A stretch of DNA of 64,000 nucleotides. It comes from Ensifer sp. IC4062 (lineage in GTDB: Bacteria > Pseudomonadota > Alphaproteobacteria > Rhizobiales > Rhizobiaceae). Both the position numbers and the translations under genes were made by a program. Location of the stretch: positions 1-64,000 of the forward strand of contig NZ_JADYVD010000031.1 of the NCBI RefSeq assembly GCF_020193575.1. The letters are read 5' to 3'. Under the pieces are notes generated by a model, which saw only the letters and a program-made list of their open reading frames with translations, was not told where the DNA came from and searched no databases. How positions within the stretch are numbered: the first letter of the stretch is position 1; each line of letters starts with the position of its first letter. Of the stretch, positions 24,661 through 33,212 are shown piece after piece.

Positions 24661-25665
24661 ATGCCGGCAATTGCACTCAAGGGAAGCGATGTCCAATGGA
24701 CTTGCGGAGATGACGACACGATCATGCGCTCGGCGTTGCGCGCGGGTCTCGGCTTTCCCTATGAATGCAATGTCGGCTCGTGTGGTAACTGCCGTTTCGA
24801 TCTTCTCGAAGGTGAGATCGAGGAGTTGCGTCCCGATGCGCCCGGACTCAGTGATCGCGATCGGGAACGCGGCCGGCGGCTCGGCTGCCAGGTTCGCCCG
24901 CTGAGCGATTGTGTCGTGAAGCTCAGGCTGATGCCGCAATATGAAAGCCGCTTCCCGCCTGTGCGGCAGCAGGCGGAACTGATCGAAGTGCGCGACATCA
25001 CGCATGACATCCGCGAGTTTCGTTTCCAGTTGGACAAGCCGGTCCGCTTTGTCGCCGGTCAATATGCCATGCTCGACGTGCCCGGAGTTGTGGGTAATCG
25101 CGCCTATTCCATGGCCAATACGGAGAACGACGCGGGCGAGTGGCACTTCCAGATCCGCCGGGTGCCGGACGGGGCGGCGACGGGCAAGCTATTCGACGAT
25201 CTCGTGGTAGGCGATCGCATCGGCGTCGATGGTCCCTACGGCATGGCCTATCTCAGAGCCGAGTCGGATCGCGATATCATCTGTCTTGCGGGTGGTTCCG
25301 GCCTTTCGCCGATGATATCGGTTACTCGCGCCGCCGCAGCGACGCCGCTCTTGGCCAAACGCCGGATAGACTTCATCTACGGCGGACGGACGGCACGCGA
25401 TATCTGCGGCAAGGACATACTGGCCGAACTTCCCGGTTTCGGCTCCAATATCCACTACCATCCCATCGTTTCGAGCGAGGAAGACGAGGCTTGGGATGGT
25501 CATCGCGGCTTCGTGCACGAGCTGGCGGGAAAGCTCTTCTCCGATCGCCTTCCCGAATGCGAGGTCTATTTTGCCGGTCCCCCGCTGATGGGGCAGGCGA
25601 TCCAGAAGATGCTGGTTGACCTCGGCGTTCCGTCGTCCCAGGTTCATTTCGACCAATTCTACTGA
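24661..25665 (+). CDS. Ferredoxin-NAD(P)H oxidoreductase component of the dioxygenase
   Basis: A 334-residue electron-transfer protein in class IB order. An N-terminal plant-type [2Fe-2S] domain has Cys in 'YECNVGSCGNCRFDLLEG' and the fourth in 'RRLGCQVRP'. An FAD-binding domain follows ('GQYAMLDVPG', 'NRAYSMANTEND'), then an NAD domain ('IICLAGGSGLSPMISVTRAA', terminal 'VYFAGPPLMGQAI'). ATG 24661 lies 7 bases after GGAG that overlaps the preceding IclR stop. It takes electrons from NAD(P)H and passes them to the Rieske ferredoxin (21320) or directly to the oxygenase. The order resembles BenC/NdoR reductases rather than the FMN-type phthalate reductase. Confidence 0.92.
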   Translation: MPAIALKGSDVQWTCGDDDTIMRSALRAGLGFPYECNVGSCGNCRFDLLEGEIEELRPDAPGLSDRDRERGRRLGCQVRPLSDCVVKLRLMPQYESRFPPVRQQAELIEVRDITHDIREFRFQLDKPVRFVAGQYAMLDVPGVVGNRAYSMANTENDAGEWHFQIRRVPDGAATGKLFDDLVVGDRIGVDGPYGMAYLRAESDRDIICLAGGSGLSPMISVTRAAAATPLLAKRRIDFIYGGRTARDICGKDILAELPGFGSNIHYHPIVSSEEDEAWDGHRGFVHELAGKLFSDRLPECEVYFAGPPLMGQAIQKMLVDLGVPSSQVHFDQFY

Positions 25666-25688
25666 CCGCTGAAAGGCGCGCATCACAT

Positions 25689-26654
25689 ATGCTTGGACAT
25701 GCAATGAAGCTCCGCCAGCTTGCCTACTTCGTCAAAGTTGTCGAAGTGGGCAACATTACGCGGGCGGCAGAGCAGCTCAATCTCGCCCAGACCGCACTTG
25801 GCATCCAGATCCGCAATCTCGAGGACGCCCTGCAGATCCAGCTGCTCGACCGCCATTCGCGCGGCGTGAGCGCGACACCGGCAGGGATGCTGCTTTACGA
25901 GCGCTCTATTGAAATTCTGCAAAGGCTCGAGGAGACGCGCCGAGACCTGATCGCGCTCGGCGGAGAGCGTGTGCGCATAAGGTTTGGCGCAACGCCGAGC
26001 ATTCTCAAGCTGATCGGCACGGAACTGCTCGTTGCCGCCAACGCACAGTTGCCCGGAATCACGCTTCATGTCGTGGAGGAATTGAGTTTCGTGCTGGCCG
26101 ATGCACTTGAGCGCGGCGAACTCGACTACGTGCTTGCTTATGACATAGAGGAGAACCCGGGTATCAGGCGTGTCGCGCTGATGGAGGAGGACCTCCTTCA
26201 TGTGTCGGCGGCGAACGGCGGGGAGCATGGCGGTGATATTTCCTTCCGCCAAGCGGTCGCCGGCGATCTTGCCCTGGTTTCGAACCGCGACATCATCTGG
26301 CGGCGGGTGCATGAGACGGCTTCGCGCCTCTCCGTCGATGTCAAGATCACCTACCAGGTTCAATCGAACGAGGCGATCAAGGCGCTGGTGCTGCACGGCG
26401 TTGCGCAAAGCATCATGCCCTATGGGATCGTGGCGGAGGAGATCAAGACGGGCCAGATCATCGGGCGGCGCGTGGACCGACCCGCCGTCAAGCGGACGCT
26501 GTTTCTCGCTCATCCGGCCCATCGAGGGGTCGCAGACGAAAAGCCTTTCCTTGCGTTCATCGACAAGATGGTCGAGCGCCTGGTGGCCGAGGTCGGGCCC
26601 TACGCGCACCCGATCGATCGCCTGGTTCCCATGGAGCAAGCGCATTCTCTTTGA
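25689..26654 (+). CDS. LysR family transcriptional regulator
   Basis: A 321-residue LysR protein with the N-terminal helix-turn-helix 'GNITRAAEQLNLAQTALGIQ' (about residues 23-42) and a C-terminal effector domain. The sequence from ATG 25704 ('MKLRQLAYF') is the more typical N-terminus; 25689 is the longest form. The pattern 'AALGIQIRNLEDALQIQLLDRHSRGVS' (around residues 35-60) resembles the NAC/CBL-like branch. It closely follows the reductase gene and may sense a pathway intermediate. Confidence 0.9.
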   Translation: MLGHAMKLRQLAYFVKVVEVGNITRAAEQLNLAQTALGIQIRNLEDALQIQLLDRHSRGVSATPAGMLLYERSIEILQRLEETRRDLIALGGERVRIRFGATPSILKLIGTELLVAANAQLPGITLHVVEELSFVLADALERGELDYVLAYDIEENPGIRRVALMEEDLLHVSAANGGEHGGDISFRQAVAGDLALVSNRDIIWRRVHETASRLSVDVKITYQVQSNEAIKALVLHGVAQSIMPYGIVAEEIKTGQIIGRRVDRPAVKRTLFLAHPAHRGVADEKPFLAFIDKMVERLVAEVGPYAHPIDRLVPMEQAHSL

Positions 26655-26835
26655 GCAAGCCAATAGGTTTTATCTTGGACATTTGGACTCCCGCATTCGA
26701 TGATCGCAGCCGATTGGAGATGTAAAAAGGCGGGAAGCGGCGGAGGAGCCGTCCAGGATTTGTGCTTGTAAGTCGCGGACATGCGCTCGACCAACTCAGG
26801 CTTTCCTGATCCCCGGTAGTGCTAGGGAGACTATT

Positions 26836-27831
26836 CTGACTTCGTCGCTTCGTTTATCGTTCGGTTGTTGGAACTACGACCGGACACGCCCCCTTATGGA
26901 CAGAACGGTCGCACCTGACGGGATCGATCTCGTCTATCTCAACATGCCCGTAGAAGAGACTTTCTTTCGCATGCTGAGGCATCGGGAATTCGACATTGCT
27001 GAAATGTCGCTTTCGTCTTACGTCATGTCTTGTTTTGCCGAAACGCGCCCTTTCGTGGCGATCCCGGTCTTTCCATCCCGTTATTTCAGGCATTCGTCGA
27101 TCTACGTGAACGCCGCGTCGGGCATTCGAGAGCCGAAGGATCTGATCGGCAAACGTGTCGGGACGCCCGAGTACCAGATGACCGCGCCGGTCTGGATACG
27201 CGGCATTCTTTCCGACGAATATGGCGTGAAGGTCGACGACGTCACTTATTACGCCGGCGGAGAAGAGCAGCCGAACCGGCCGGAAAAGCTGCCGCTCGAC
27301 CTGCCGGGGCACATCCGCGTGAACCGCATTGGTCCGACGCAGACGCTCTCGGCCATGTTGCGCGACGGCGAGATCGATGCGCTCTACACAGCCAGAAAAC
27401 CTTCTTCCTACGAGGGGCCGACCGGCCGTGTCCGGCGCCTCTTCGAGAACTTCGTCGAGATCGAGCGGAGCTATTTCAAGCGGACCGGCATCTTTCCGAT
27501 CATGCACACGATCGTCATCCGGCGCGAGGTCTACGAGGCACACCGCTGGATCGCGCAATCGCTCTACAAGGCCTTTGTCGAGGCGCAGTCGCGCGTCTAT
27601 CGCGAACTCGAAGAGACGGCGGCGCTGAAGGTGATGTTGCCGTGGCTGAACGCTCACGTCGAGGAAGCGCGCCTACTTATGGGTGACGACTACTGGAGCT
27701 ACGGCTTCAAAGGAAATCGCGAGACGCTGGAGACGTTCCTTCGCTACTCCTACGAGCAGGGGCTGTCGAAGCGGAAGCTTTGCGCTGAGGATATTTTCGC
27801 ACCGGAGACGATGGAGAGTTTCGTCATCTAG
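26836..27831 (+). CDS. Pht5-like protein (4,5-dihydroxyphthalate decarboxylase family), paralogue 2, non-ATG start
   Basis: About 331 residues. The first ATG (26896) would remove the conserved N-terminus, yet the same frame continues upstream as 'LRLSFGCWNYDRTRPL', which matches the family start seen in the 13455 paralogue. GGGAG at 26825-26829 lies 6 bases before CTG 26836 and 3 before ATT 26833, so initiation at a CTG or ATT codon is likely; no ATG, GTG or TTG lies between them. Later marks are 'REFDIAEMSLSSYVMSC', 'YFKRTGIFPIMHTIVIRR' and 'DDYWSYGFKGNRETLETF'. It follows the LysR gene and closes the dioxygenase cluster, as expected for a decarboxylase acting after dihydroxylation. Confidence 0.8.
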   Translation: MTSSLRLSFGCWNYDRTRPLMDRTVAPDGIDLVYLNMPVEETFFRMLRHREFDIAEMSLSSYVMSCFAETRPFVAIPVFPSRYFRHSSIYVNAASGIREPKDLIGKRVGTPEYQMTAPVWIRGILSDEYGVKVDDVTYYAGGEEQPNRPEKLPLDLPGHIRVNRIGPTQTLSAMLRDGEIDALYTARKPSSYEGPTGRVRRLFENFVEIERSYFKRTGIFPIMHTIVIRREVYEAHRWIAQSLYKAFVEAQSRVYRELEETAALKVMLPWLNAHVEEARLLMGDDYWSYGFKGNRETLETFLRYSYEQGLSKRKLCAEDIFAPETMESFVI

Positions 27832-27921
27832 TCCCACCGAAACCTCTTTGAGGAAGCAGATTTGTTGAGCCCGCGCAAGGTGTTAGCGGGAGATTGAGAT
27901 CGTTCACCCCGCCATGCAGTT

Positions 27922-27971
27922 GTTGCATGGCAGGGCTGTCGGCGTTGGTCTTCTTATAGTTGCATGGCAGG
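27922..27971 (+). promoter_or_regulatory. Repeated GTTGCATGGCAGG elements upstream of small ORF
   Basis: The 13-mer GTTGCATGGCAGG occurs twice, about 37 bases apart. The first copy is also the right arm of an inverted repeat, CCATGCA-GTTGT-TGCATGG. The pattern suggests a regulator site (LysR-type half-sites are possible) controlling the small gene at 28010. Confidence 0.4.
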
Positions 27972-28009
27972 ATTAGATTTTATCCGTGTGCAACGGAGAG
28001 ATGATCGAA

Positions 28010-28213
28010 ATGACAACGCTCGCAGCACGTCGTCCCGCTAATACGGAATGGGTTCGCAGCATGTTCGGCGGGTTTATGGAGGGCATGAGCCTGTTCAGCG
28101 CCGCGCATGAGTGCGCGACAGCGACGAGAGAGCGGCGTCGCCCCTCCCCAGCTGCGCTGAACACGCTCGGTATCGATGAGGCCGATTTCGGCCGTATCCT
28201 CAGGCGTCGCTAG
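28010..28213 (+). CDS. Small basic protein of unknown function
   Basis: A 67-residue protein, 'MTTLAARRPANTEW...' ending in an Arg-rich 'GRILRRR'. GGAGAG at 27995-28000 lies 9 bases before ATG 28010; an ATG at 28001 abuts the site and is less likely. Size, charge and the upstream repeated elements recall the small rhizobial proteins controlled by LysR-type regulators, but no family motif is certain. Coding status is moderately supported. Confidence 0.5.
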   Translation: MTTLAARRPANTEWVRSMFGGFMEGMSLFSAAHECATATRERRRPSPAALNTLGIDEADFGRILRRR

Positions 28214-28365
28214 CGCGATTAGCGGACGAGCTACGTCACCGCTGACGCTTGCGTCCTAAACTCGTCTTACGAACCAGCGCATTTCCTGCGATGAACGACT
28301 GCAGTGGGGAAGGGACACCGGCGACTGGATTGCGTGGCGCCGCACATATTGTTGCGAAGACATGA

Positions 28366-28394
28366 AAACGGGCCGCTTCTCGAGCAGCCCGTTT
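28366..28394. terminator. Bidirectional terminator downstream of hupE-like gene
   Basis: AAACGGGC (28366-28373) and GCCCGTTT (28387-28394) form a perfect 8-base stem flanked by A- and T-rich ends, so it can act in both directions: for the small gene ending at 28213 and the minus-strand gene ending at 28440. Confidence 0.75.
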
Positions 28395-28439
28395 GCTATT
28401 TGTAACCTCAATAATGACGTGCCTTCGCAGGAACCGTCC

Positions 28440-29036
28440 TTAGAGGACGCCGGTCATGATACCGAGGCCGGCGAGCGCCATGGCACTGCCGCCGAGCTGC
28501 GTTGCAACGTTGGACTTGACGCCGATGCGTCCAAGGGCGGAGCCCAATCCGATGCCAGCGACATGCAGCAATGCGGTCGCAGCCATGAAGCCGAATGCGT
28601 ATTGGACGCCAGACGCATCCATGGGCATTTCCGCACCGTGGGCATGGCCGTGGAAGATCGCGAAGAGGCTGACGACGCCCATTGCAGCAGCGGTCGGCGG
28701 GCTCCAACGAAGCGCGACCGCGAGGCCAAGCACGATCACGGACGCCGCGATGCCGATCTCGACAAACGGCACGGTGATCCCTTCGATTCCCAGGGCGCCG
28801 CCTGCAGCCATCATTAATACGAAGCTTGCCGGCACGAGCCAGAGGGCGCGTCCGCCGATGATGGAGGCGAATGTGCCGACGGCGACCATCGCAAGGATAT
28901 GGTCCAGGCCGCCGACCGGGTGCATGAAGCCGTGTACCAGGCCGCCTGCCGCACCGACGCCGGTGTGGGCATGGGCTACGGCCGGGAGGGTTGCGGAGGC
29001 CACTGCCAGCAAACCGCTTTTGATTGCTGCTTTCAT
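28440..29036 (-). CDS. hupE: HupE/UreJ family membrane protein, probable nickel or cobalt uptake
   Basis: A 198-residue protein with a signal-like first segment ending 'PAVAHA', followed by the family signature 'HTGVGAAGGLVHGFMHPVGG' and 'LDHILAMVAVG', and a second His-rich loop 'LFAIFHGHAHGAEMP'. These His and Asp residues bind Ni or Co. About six further membrane segments are visible. HupE/UreJ proteins supply metal to hydrogenase or urease. No such enzyme is encoded in the window, so metal delivery elsewhere is assumed. It is divergent from the CbbR-like regulator at 29202. Confidence 0.88.
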   Translation of the reverse strand: MKAAIKSGLLAVASATLPAVAHAHTGVGAAGGLVHGFMHPVGGLDHILAMVAVGTFASIIGGRALWLVPASFVLMMAAGGALGIEGITVPFVEIGIAASVIVLGLAVALRWSPPTAAAMGVVSLFAIFHGHAHGAEMPMDASGVQYAFGFMAATALLHVAGIGLGSALGRIGVKSNVATQLGGSAMALAGLGIMTGVL

Positions 29037-29141
29037 CTTTCAGTTCCCTTGATGTTGCGAACGATTTTGCAGATGCCAACCGCTCGGTACCTGTGCGGAT
29101 CTCATTGGGGGCGAACCTGCTACGTTGAAAATCAACCATCT

Positions 29142-29179
29142 ACGCACGAAAGTAAATTTTAATCTCTTTACGTGTGCGT
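29142..29179. promoter_or_regulatory. Imperfect inverted repeat between hupE-like and LysR genes
   Basis: ACGCACGAAAGTAAA (29142-29156) and TTTACGTGTGCGT (29167-29179) form an imperfect dyad in the A+T-rich divergent intergenic region. It is a candidate site for the LysR regulator encoded at 29202. Confidence 0.4.
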
Positions 29180-29201
29180 TAAGTTTTTTTATGTTCCCCA
29201 A

Positions 29202-30137
29202 ATGAAAAATATCACGTTTCGGCAGTTGAAGTCGATACGGGCCATCGAGGCGCACGGCAAGATTGTCGGTGCTGCGAAAGCGCTCGGACTTACCGCTCCG
29301 GCCGTCACCTTGCAGCTGAAGCAGATCGAGGCGGAAGCCGGCGTACCGCTGTTCGAGCGAATGGCCCACGGGATGTTTCCGACCGAAGCCGGACACGCGG
29401 TCCTGGCTGCTGCGCGCGATATCGAAGAACGCCTTTCACTCTTGGAAACGGAGCTCGACGCCTTCAAGGGTGTGAAGCGCGGGCATATTGCCGTTGGCGC
29501 GGTTTCGACGGTCAAGTACTTCGCAAAACCAATGGTTGCTGCCTTCTCGAGCGCCTATCCCGACATCGACCTGGAGCTTTTCATCGACCGTCGCGCCGAA
29601 ACGGTTGAGCGCTTGAGGAATAGAACGATCGACGTCGCGCTGCTCGGGCGCCCGCCGCGGGAGTTTTCGGTGCGCGCGGCCGTCTTCGGCGAGCATTCGC
29701 TGGTCATCGTCAGTGCGCCCAATCATCCGCTTGCAAAGCGGCAGGGTATTTCGAAGGCGGAAATTGCGCGCGAGCATTTTTTCCTGCGCAGCCCGGATTC
29801 CGCGACCCGCAACTTTTTCGACCGGTTCATGAGCGAAATTCCGGGAAGGGCCGACGGCCCCAACACGGAAATGGAGTCGATCGAGGATATCAAACGGGCG
29901 GTGATGGCGGATACCAGCGTCGCCTTTCTGGCCGCGCACAGTGTTGCTGCCGAGGTTCAGGCGGGTGAACTGACGATCCTCGATGTCGTCGGTCTGCCGA
30001 TCCGCCGGCAATGGTTCGCCGTCAGCCGGACCGATCGTGCAATGACGCCGGTTATTGCAGCCTTCGAGGACTTTCTCGCGACCCACGGGAAGGAATTCCT
30101 GCCGGACCTCTTGACCGCGGAGGATGCGGCCCCCTGA
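29202..30137 (+). CDS. LysR family transcriptional regulator, CbbR-like
   Basis: A 311-residue regulator starting 'MKNITFRQLKSIRAIEAHGK'. The helix-turn-helix is 'GKIVGAAKALGLTAPAVTLQ' and the effector domain shows 'RGHIAVGAVSTVKYFAKPMV', both characteristic of the CbbR branch. An upstream GTG-type extension (29172) lacks support. CbbR proteins usually control Calvin-cycle genes, which are absent here; the divergent hupE-like gene is the obvious local target. It is convergent with the hydrolase gene at 30162. Confidence 0.9.
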   Translation: MKNITFRQLKSIRAIEAHGKIVGAAKALGLTAPAVTLQLKQIEAEAGVPLFERMAHGMFPTEAGHAVLAAARDIEERLSLLETELDAFKGVKRGHIAVGAVSTVKYFAKPMVAAFSSAYPDIDLELFIDRRAETVERLRNRTIDVALLGRPPREFSVRAAVFGEHSLVIVSAPNHPLAKRQGISKAEIAREHFFLRSPDSATRNFFDRFMSEIPGRADGPNTEMESIEDIKRAVMADTSVAFLAAHSVAAEVQAGELTILDVVGLPIRRQWFAVSRTDRAMTPVIAAFEDFLATHGKEFLPDLLTAEDAAP

Positions 30138-30161
30138 GCTTCGGGGACCGCTTTGTCATTC

Positions 30162-31031
30162 TTACCGGCCGTTGCGCGCCTCTTCCGTCTGGCGAAGGAA
30201 ATCGATCACGCGCGCGTTGGTGGCGGCGGATGTTTGCTCCGAGACGGGGACATCCCAATATTGCGATCCGGGGATGCATTCCTGGAGATACCGCGCGGCC
30301 GATGTCGCGTGCGAGGCGTCGGCTCCCGGGATGATCAGGGTCGGGATGTTCAGGCGCAGCAGGTCCTCGGGCTCGGCGCCGGGCGAGGTGTCCCTGTCGA
30401 GCAACGTTCTCGGCATGCCGGCCAGGATCGTCTTGTAGTGATCGACATTCTGCCGGATATAGCGCTCTACGAACTCCCTATCATGCCTCAGAACGGAGAC
30501 CCAGGGGCCGCCGCGAGGATCGGCGCCAAAGGCCTTGTTGCTCTCTTTCGCCAGCGCGACGACCGCCTCCAGGCCATTGTGGTGGACGAAGGCGAGATGC
30601 TCGGCGAAGCGCTGATGGCCCGCGATCCGGTAACGGGCGCCACCGACCGGCCAGAAGAGCACCATGCCAAGCACGGATTCGGGAAGATCGGCCGCAAAGG
30701 CGGCGACGACGCTGCAGCCCATGCAGCCGCCCATCAGATAGGCCTTGTCGATGCCGAGATGGTCGAGCAGGCCTCTACCCTGCCTGACATAATCCGACCA
30801 GGTCACCCGCTCGACGCGACCGCCGGATTGGCCGGTCTCGCGCCGGTCGAAGGTGATGCAGGTAAAGTGCTGAGGCAGGTGTTCCAGGAACTGGATCTCC
30901 GCATAGATGCCCTGTGTCCGCCATTTCTCGATGGTCGCATCGAAGCCACCGGGCGAGTACATGAGCAGCGGTGGTCCCGAACCCTGTACCTCGTAGCGCG
31001 TCGGGATGCCGTCGATCGTTGTCATTGCCAT
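30162..31031 (-). CDS. Alpha/beta hydrolase with Cys in the nucleophile elbow
   Basis: A 289-residue alpha/beta-hydrolase fold protein. The oxyanion region is 'LLMYSPGGFDATIEKW', and the nucleophile elbow reads 'LMGGCMGCSVVAAF', placing Cys where most family members have Ser. A late Asp ('LIIPGADASHATSAA') and downstream His complete a possible triad. Cys nucleophiles are known in dienelactone hydrolases, so a lactone, enol or C-C bond hydrolase is possible. ATG 31031 lies 7 bases after GGAGG. It is part of the minus-strand set 33051 to 30162 with the dehydrogenase and RraA-like protein. Confidence 0.82.
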   Translation of the reverse strand: MAMTTIDGIPTRYEVQGSGPPLLMYSPGGFDATIEKWRTQGIYAEIQFLEHLPQHFTCITFDRRETGQSGGRVERVTWSDYVRQGRGLLDHLGIDKAYLMGGCMGCSVVAAFAADLPESVLGMVLFWPVGGARYRIAGHQRFAEHLAFVHHNGLEAVVALAKESNKAFGADPRGGPWVSVLRHDREFVERYIRQNVDHYKTILAGMPRTLLDRDTSPGAEPEDLLRLNIPTLIIPGADASHATSAARYLQECIPGSQYWDVPVSEQTSAATNARVIDFLRQTEEARNGR

Positions 31032-31151
31032 ATTCAATCCTCCTCAAAACGGCGCATCATTCTTGTCAAAGCCGCCTGGCCTATGCGCGCCTCCGGACCG
31101 TGCCTTCGGGGCACGGTGGTGCGTCGGACCAAGTGGCTCCTCAACGTGTCG

Positions 31152-31242
31152 CTGATTTGGATCGGGTCGGCCCAAATCAGTGATTAGTTCTGGTAAGTTA
31201 GAGCGGAGGCGAGGCGGCAACCGCTCGCAGTTGTTCCGCTCT
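31152..31242. repeat. RIME-like intergenic element, copy 1
   Basis: Two hairpins: CTGATTTGG (31152-31160)/CCAAATCAG (31172-31180), then AGAGCGG (31200-31206)/CCGCTCT (31236-31242). The same arrangement occurs at 40725-40819. It lies between the hydrolase and the RraA-like gene, and its last bases touch the RraA-like stop codon. Confidence 0.65.
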
Positions 31243-31918
31243 AGACGCCTTCGCAGCCGAGCTTCCTCAGGCTCTCGTCCACCCAAAGTTTCGGGTCGAG
31301 CTTGCCGGCGAGCGTGTTGGCGAGTGTTTTCGCTTCCGCCTCGCTCTTGGCTTTCGCCTTGGCGTAGACGTCCTCGACCTGGTCGAACGGAATGCCGGCG
31401 AGGCCGTCGTCATCGCCGAGCACAAGATCGCCCGGCTCGATGATCATTCCGCCAAGGGAGATCGGGACGTTGATCTCGCCCGGTCCATCCTTGTAGGGGC
31501 CGCGATGGGTGATGCCGGCAGCGTACACCGGGAAGGTATTGCTCTTGATCCAGCCATAGTCCCTGACGGCACCATTGATCACGACGCCGGTGACGCCGAT
31601 CGCCCTTGCATGGGAGAGCATGAGCTCGCCAACGAGAGCGTTGGTGAGATCCCCGCCGGCGTCGACCACGATGACGTCGCCGGGACCGGCAATCAGCAGC
31701 GCTTTGTGAATCATCAGATTGTCGCCTGGCCGCGTCTTCACCGTGAAGGCCGCCCCGGCGAGCACGCCGGAGGCATGGAGCGGCCTGAGGACTGCCCCGC
31801 CGGCCGTCATGCGGGACATGACGTCACTAACATTCGCCACCGGCAAGTCGAGAAACTTTTCGACCATAGCCGCGCTGACGCGCCGCCGGCGTTCGAGGAT
31901 CCTGAATCCGAGTGTCAT
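31241..31918 (-). CDS. RraA family aldolase, LigK-like
   Basis: A 225-residue RraA/DlpA-family protein. Characteristic segments are 'ANVSDVMSRM', 'AGAAFTVKTRPGDNLMIHKA', 'GDVIVVDAGGDLTNALVGEL', 'GVVINGAVRDYGWIKSNTFP' (Arg-Asp of the metal/oxaloacetate site) and 'GDLVLGDDDGL'. The family includes 4-carboxy-4-hydroxy-2-oxoadipate aldolase (LigK), the last step after 4-oxalomesaconate hydratase, and a LigJ-like gene lies at 33570. Pyruvate and oxaloacetate would be the products. ATG 31918 is preceded by GGGAGGA. Some RraA proteins have other roles, so LigK function is inferred from context. Confidence 0.84.
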   Translation of the reverse strand: MTLGFRILERRRRVSAAMVEKFLDLPVANVSDVMSRMTAGGAVLRPLHASGVLAGAAFTVKTRPGDNLMIHKALLIAGPGDVIVVDAGGDLTNALVGELMLSHARAIGVTGVVINGAVRDYGWIKSNTFPVYAAGITHRGPYKDGPGEINVPISLGGMIIEPGDLVLGDDDGLAGIPFDQVEDVYAKAKAKSEAEAKTLANTLAGKLDPKLWVDESLRKLGCEGV

Positions 31919-31941
31919 CTGACTGTTCCTCCCTTGACGGC

Positions 31942-33051
31942 TCACATCCACGGCATCAGCGATGCGTGAATGACATCGGGCACGCCCTGTCCGCCGACGG
32001 ACCGGATCGCGAGATCGGCGTCCTTGAGGCCGAAGCGGTGCGTGGTGATTTTTTCAAGCGGGAAGCGGTTCGAGGCGATCTGCTCGAGCGCCAGCTCGCA
32101 GGCGAGATAGCTGTGGCCGCGCGCACTCTTGATGGTGATCGCCTTCGTCGTCACCTTCTCCAGCGGGAAGTTCGGGAATTCCTTCATCTCGCCCTGGACG
32201 AGGATGGTGCCCGCCTTGCGCTTCAGTGCCTCGACACCAAGAAGGATAGGTATCGTACCCGCGCCGGCCGTGCAGTCGAGCGAGATGTCGACACCCTTGC
32301 CGCCGGTGATCTCCATGATGCGCGCGAGAGGATCCTCTTTCTGGACGTCGATCACGTAGTCGGCGCCAAGGGTCTTCGCGACCTCCAGGCGGGCCGCATC
32401 CTTCGAGGTTCCGGTGACAATGACCAGTGACGCGCCAGCCTGCTTGCAGACGACCGTCTGCGACAGGCCCTGCTGACCCGGCCCCTGGATCAGAACGGTG
32501 GAATTGTAGCCGACGCCTGCGTCGAAGAGCGACCATTCCACGCCATTCGCCATCGGCGTGACGAGGCCCGCAAGCTCCGGAGTCACGCCCTTCGGCACCC
32601 GGTGCACGACGGCATTCCATGGCAGGTAGACATATTGCGCAAAGCCGCCCCACAGATGCGGCGCGCGTTCGGCCGAGGTGTAGCCGTAACGAATGCCATC
32701 GGGATTGTTGCGCCAGTCGGTGTTTTCGCAATGGCGATATTGCCCCTGGTGACACCATTGGCACTTGCCGCACATGACATAGTGCTCGACGAAGACAAGG
32801 TCACCTTCCTTGAAGCCCTTGCGACGGGTGAACTCGCGGCCGGCCTTGGCGATATAGCCAATGTTCTCGTGGCCCATGATGGTGGGCGCATTGTTGGGTG
32901 GGCTCTTGAAGAGCTTCACGTCCGTGCCGCAGATGCCGGCCACCTCCATCTTCATAAGCGCCGCATCCTCCGGGATGTCCGGCATGGGGAATTCCCGCAT
33001 TTCCATCTTGCCCGGACCGGTGCGGACTGCCGCGAGGACCTGTTCCGTCAT
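31942..33051 (-). CDS. Zinc-dependent alcohol dehydrogenase (MDR family)
   Basis: A 369-residue medium-chain dehydrogenase. Catalytic-zinc ligands are Cys in 'AGICGTDVKLF' and His-Glu in 'IMGHENIGYIAK'. The structural zinc has four Cys in 'VMCGKCQWCHQGQYRHC'. The nucleotide-binding turn is 'VLIQGPGQQGLSQTVVC', a variant of GxGxxG. It probably oxidises a pathway alcohol or hydroxyacid with NAD(P). ATG 33051 follows AGGAAG; the open frame goes to 33093. It is upstream of and likely co-transcribed with the RraA-like gene, 23 bases apart. Confidence 0.9.
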   Translation of the reverse strand: MTEQVLAAVRTGPGKMEMREFPMPDIPEDAALMKMEVAGICGTDVKLFKSPPNNAPTIMGHENIGYIAKAGREFTRRKGFKEGDLVFVEHYVMCGKCQWCHQGQYRHCENTDWRNNPDGIRYGYTSAERAPHLWGGFAQYVYLPWNAVVHRVPKGVTPELAGLVTPMANGVEWSLFDAGVGYNSTVLIQGPGQQGLSQTVVCKQAGASLVIVTGTSKDAARLEVAKTLGADYVIDVQKEDPLARIMEITGGKGVDISLDCTAGAGTIPILLGVEALKRKAGTILVQGEMKEFPNFPLEKVTTKAITIKSARGHSYLACELALEQIASNRFPLEKITTHRFGLKDADLAIRSVGGQGVPDVIHASLMPWM

Positions 33052-33212
33052 CTCTTTCTTCCTTTCGATTACTGTCGGTCCGGCCGCATGCACGGCATGG
33101 CGTTCCGGTCCGGCTGGTTTTTCCGAATTCGTTTTTGACAGGCGCGACCGTGGCGCCCTATGTAGAGAGGGATCGCCCCAGGCCTTGGTGCCGGCGCGAC
33201 GGGTTCAAAATC

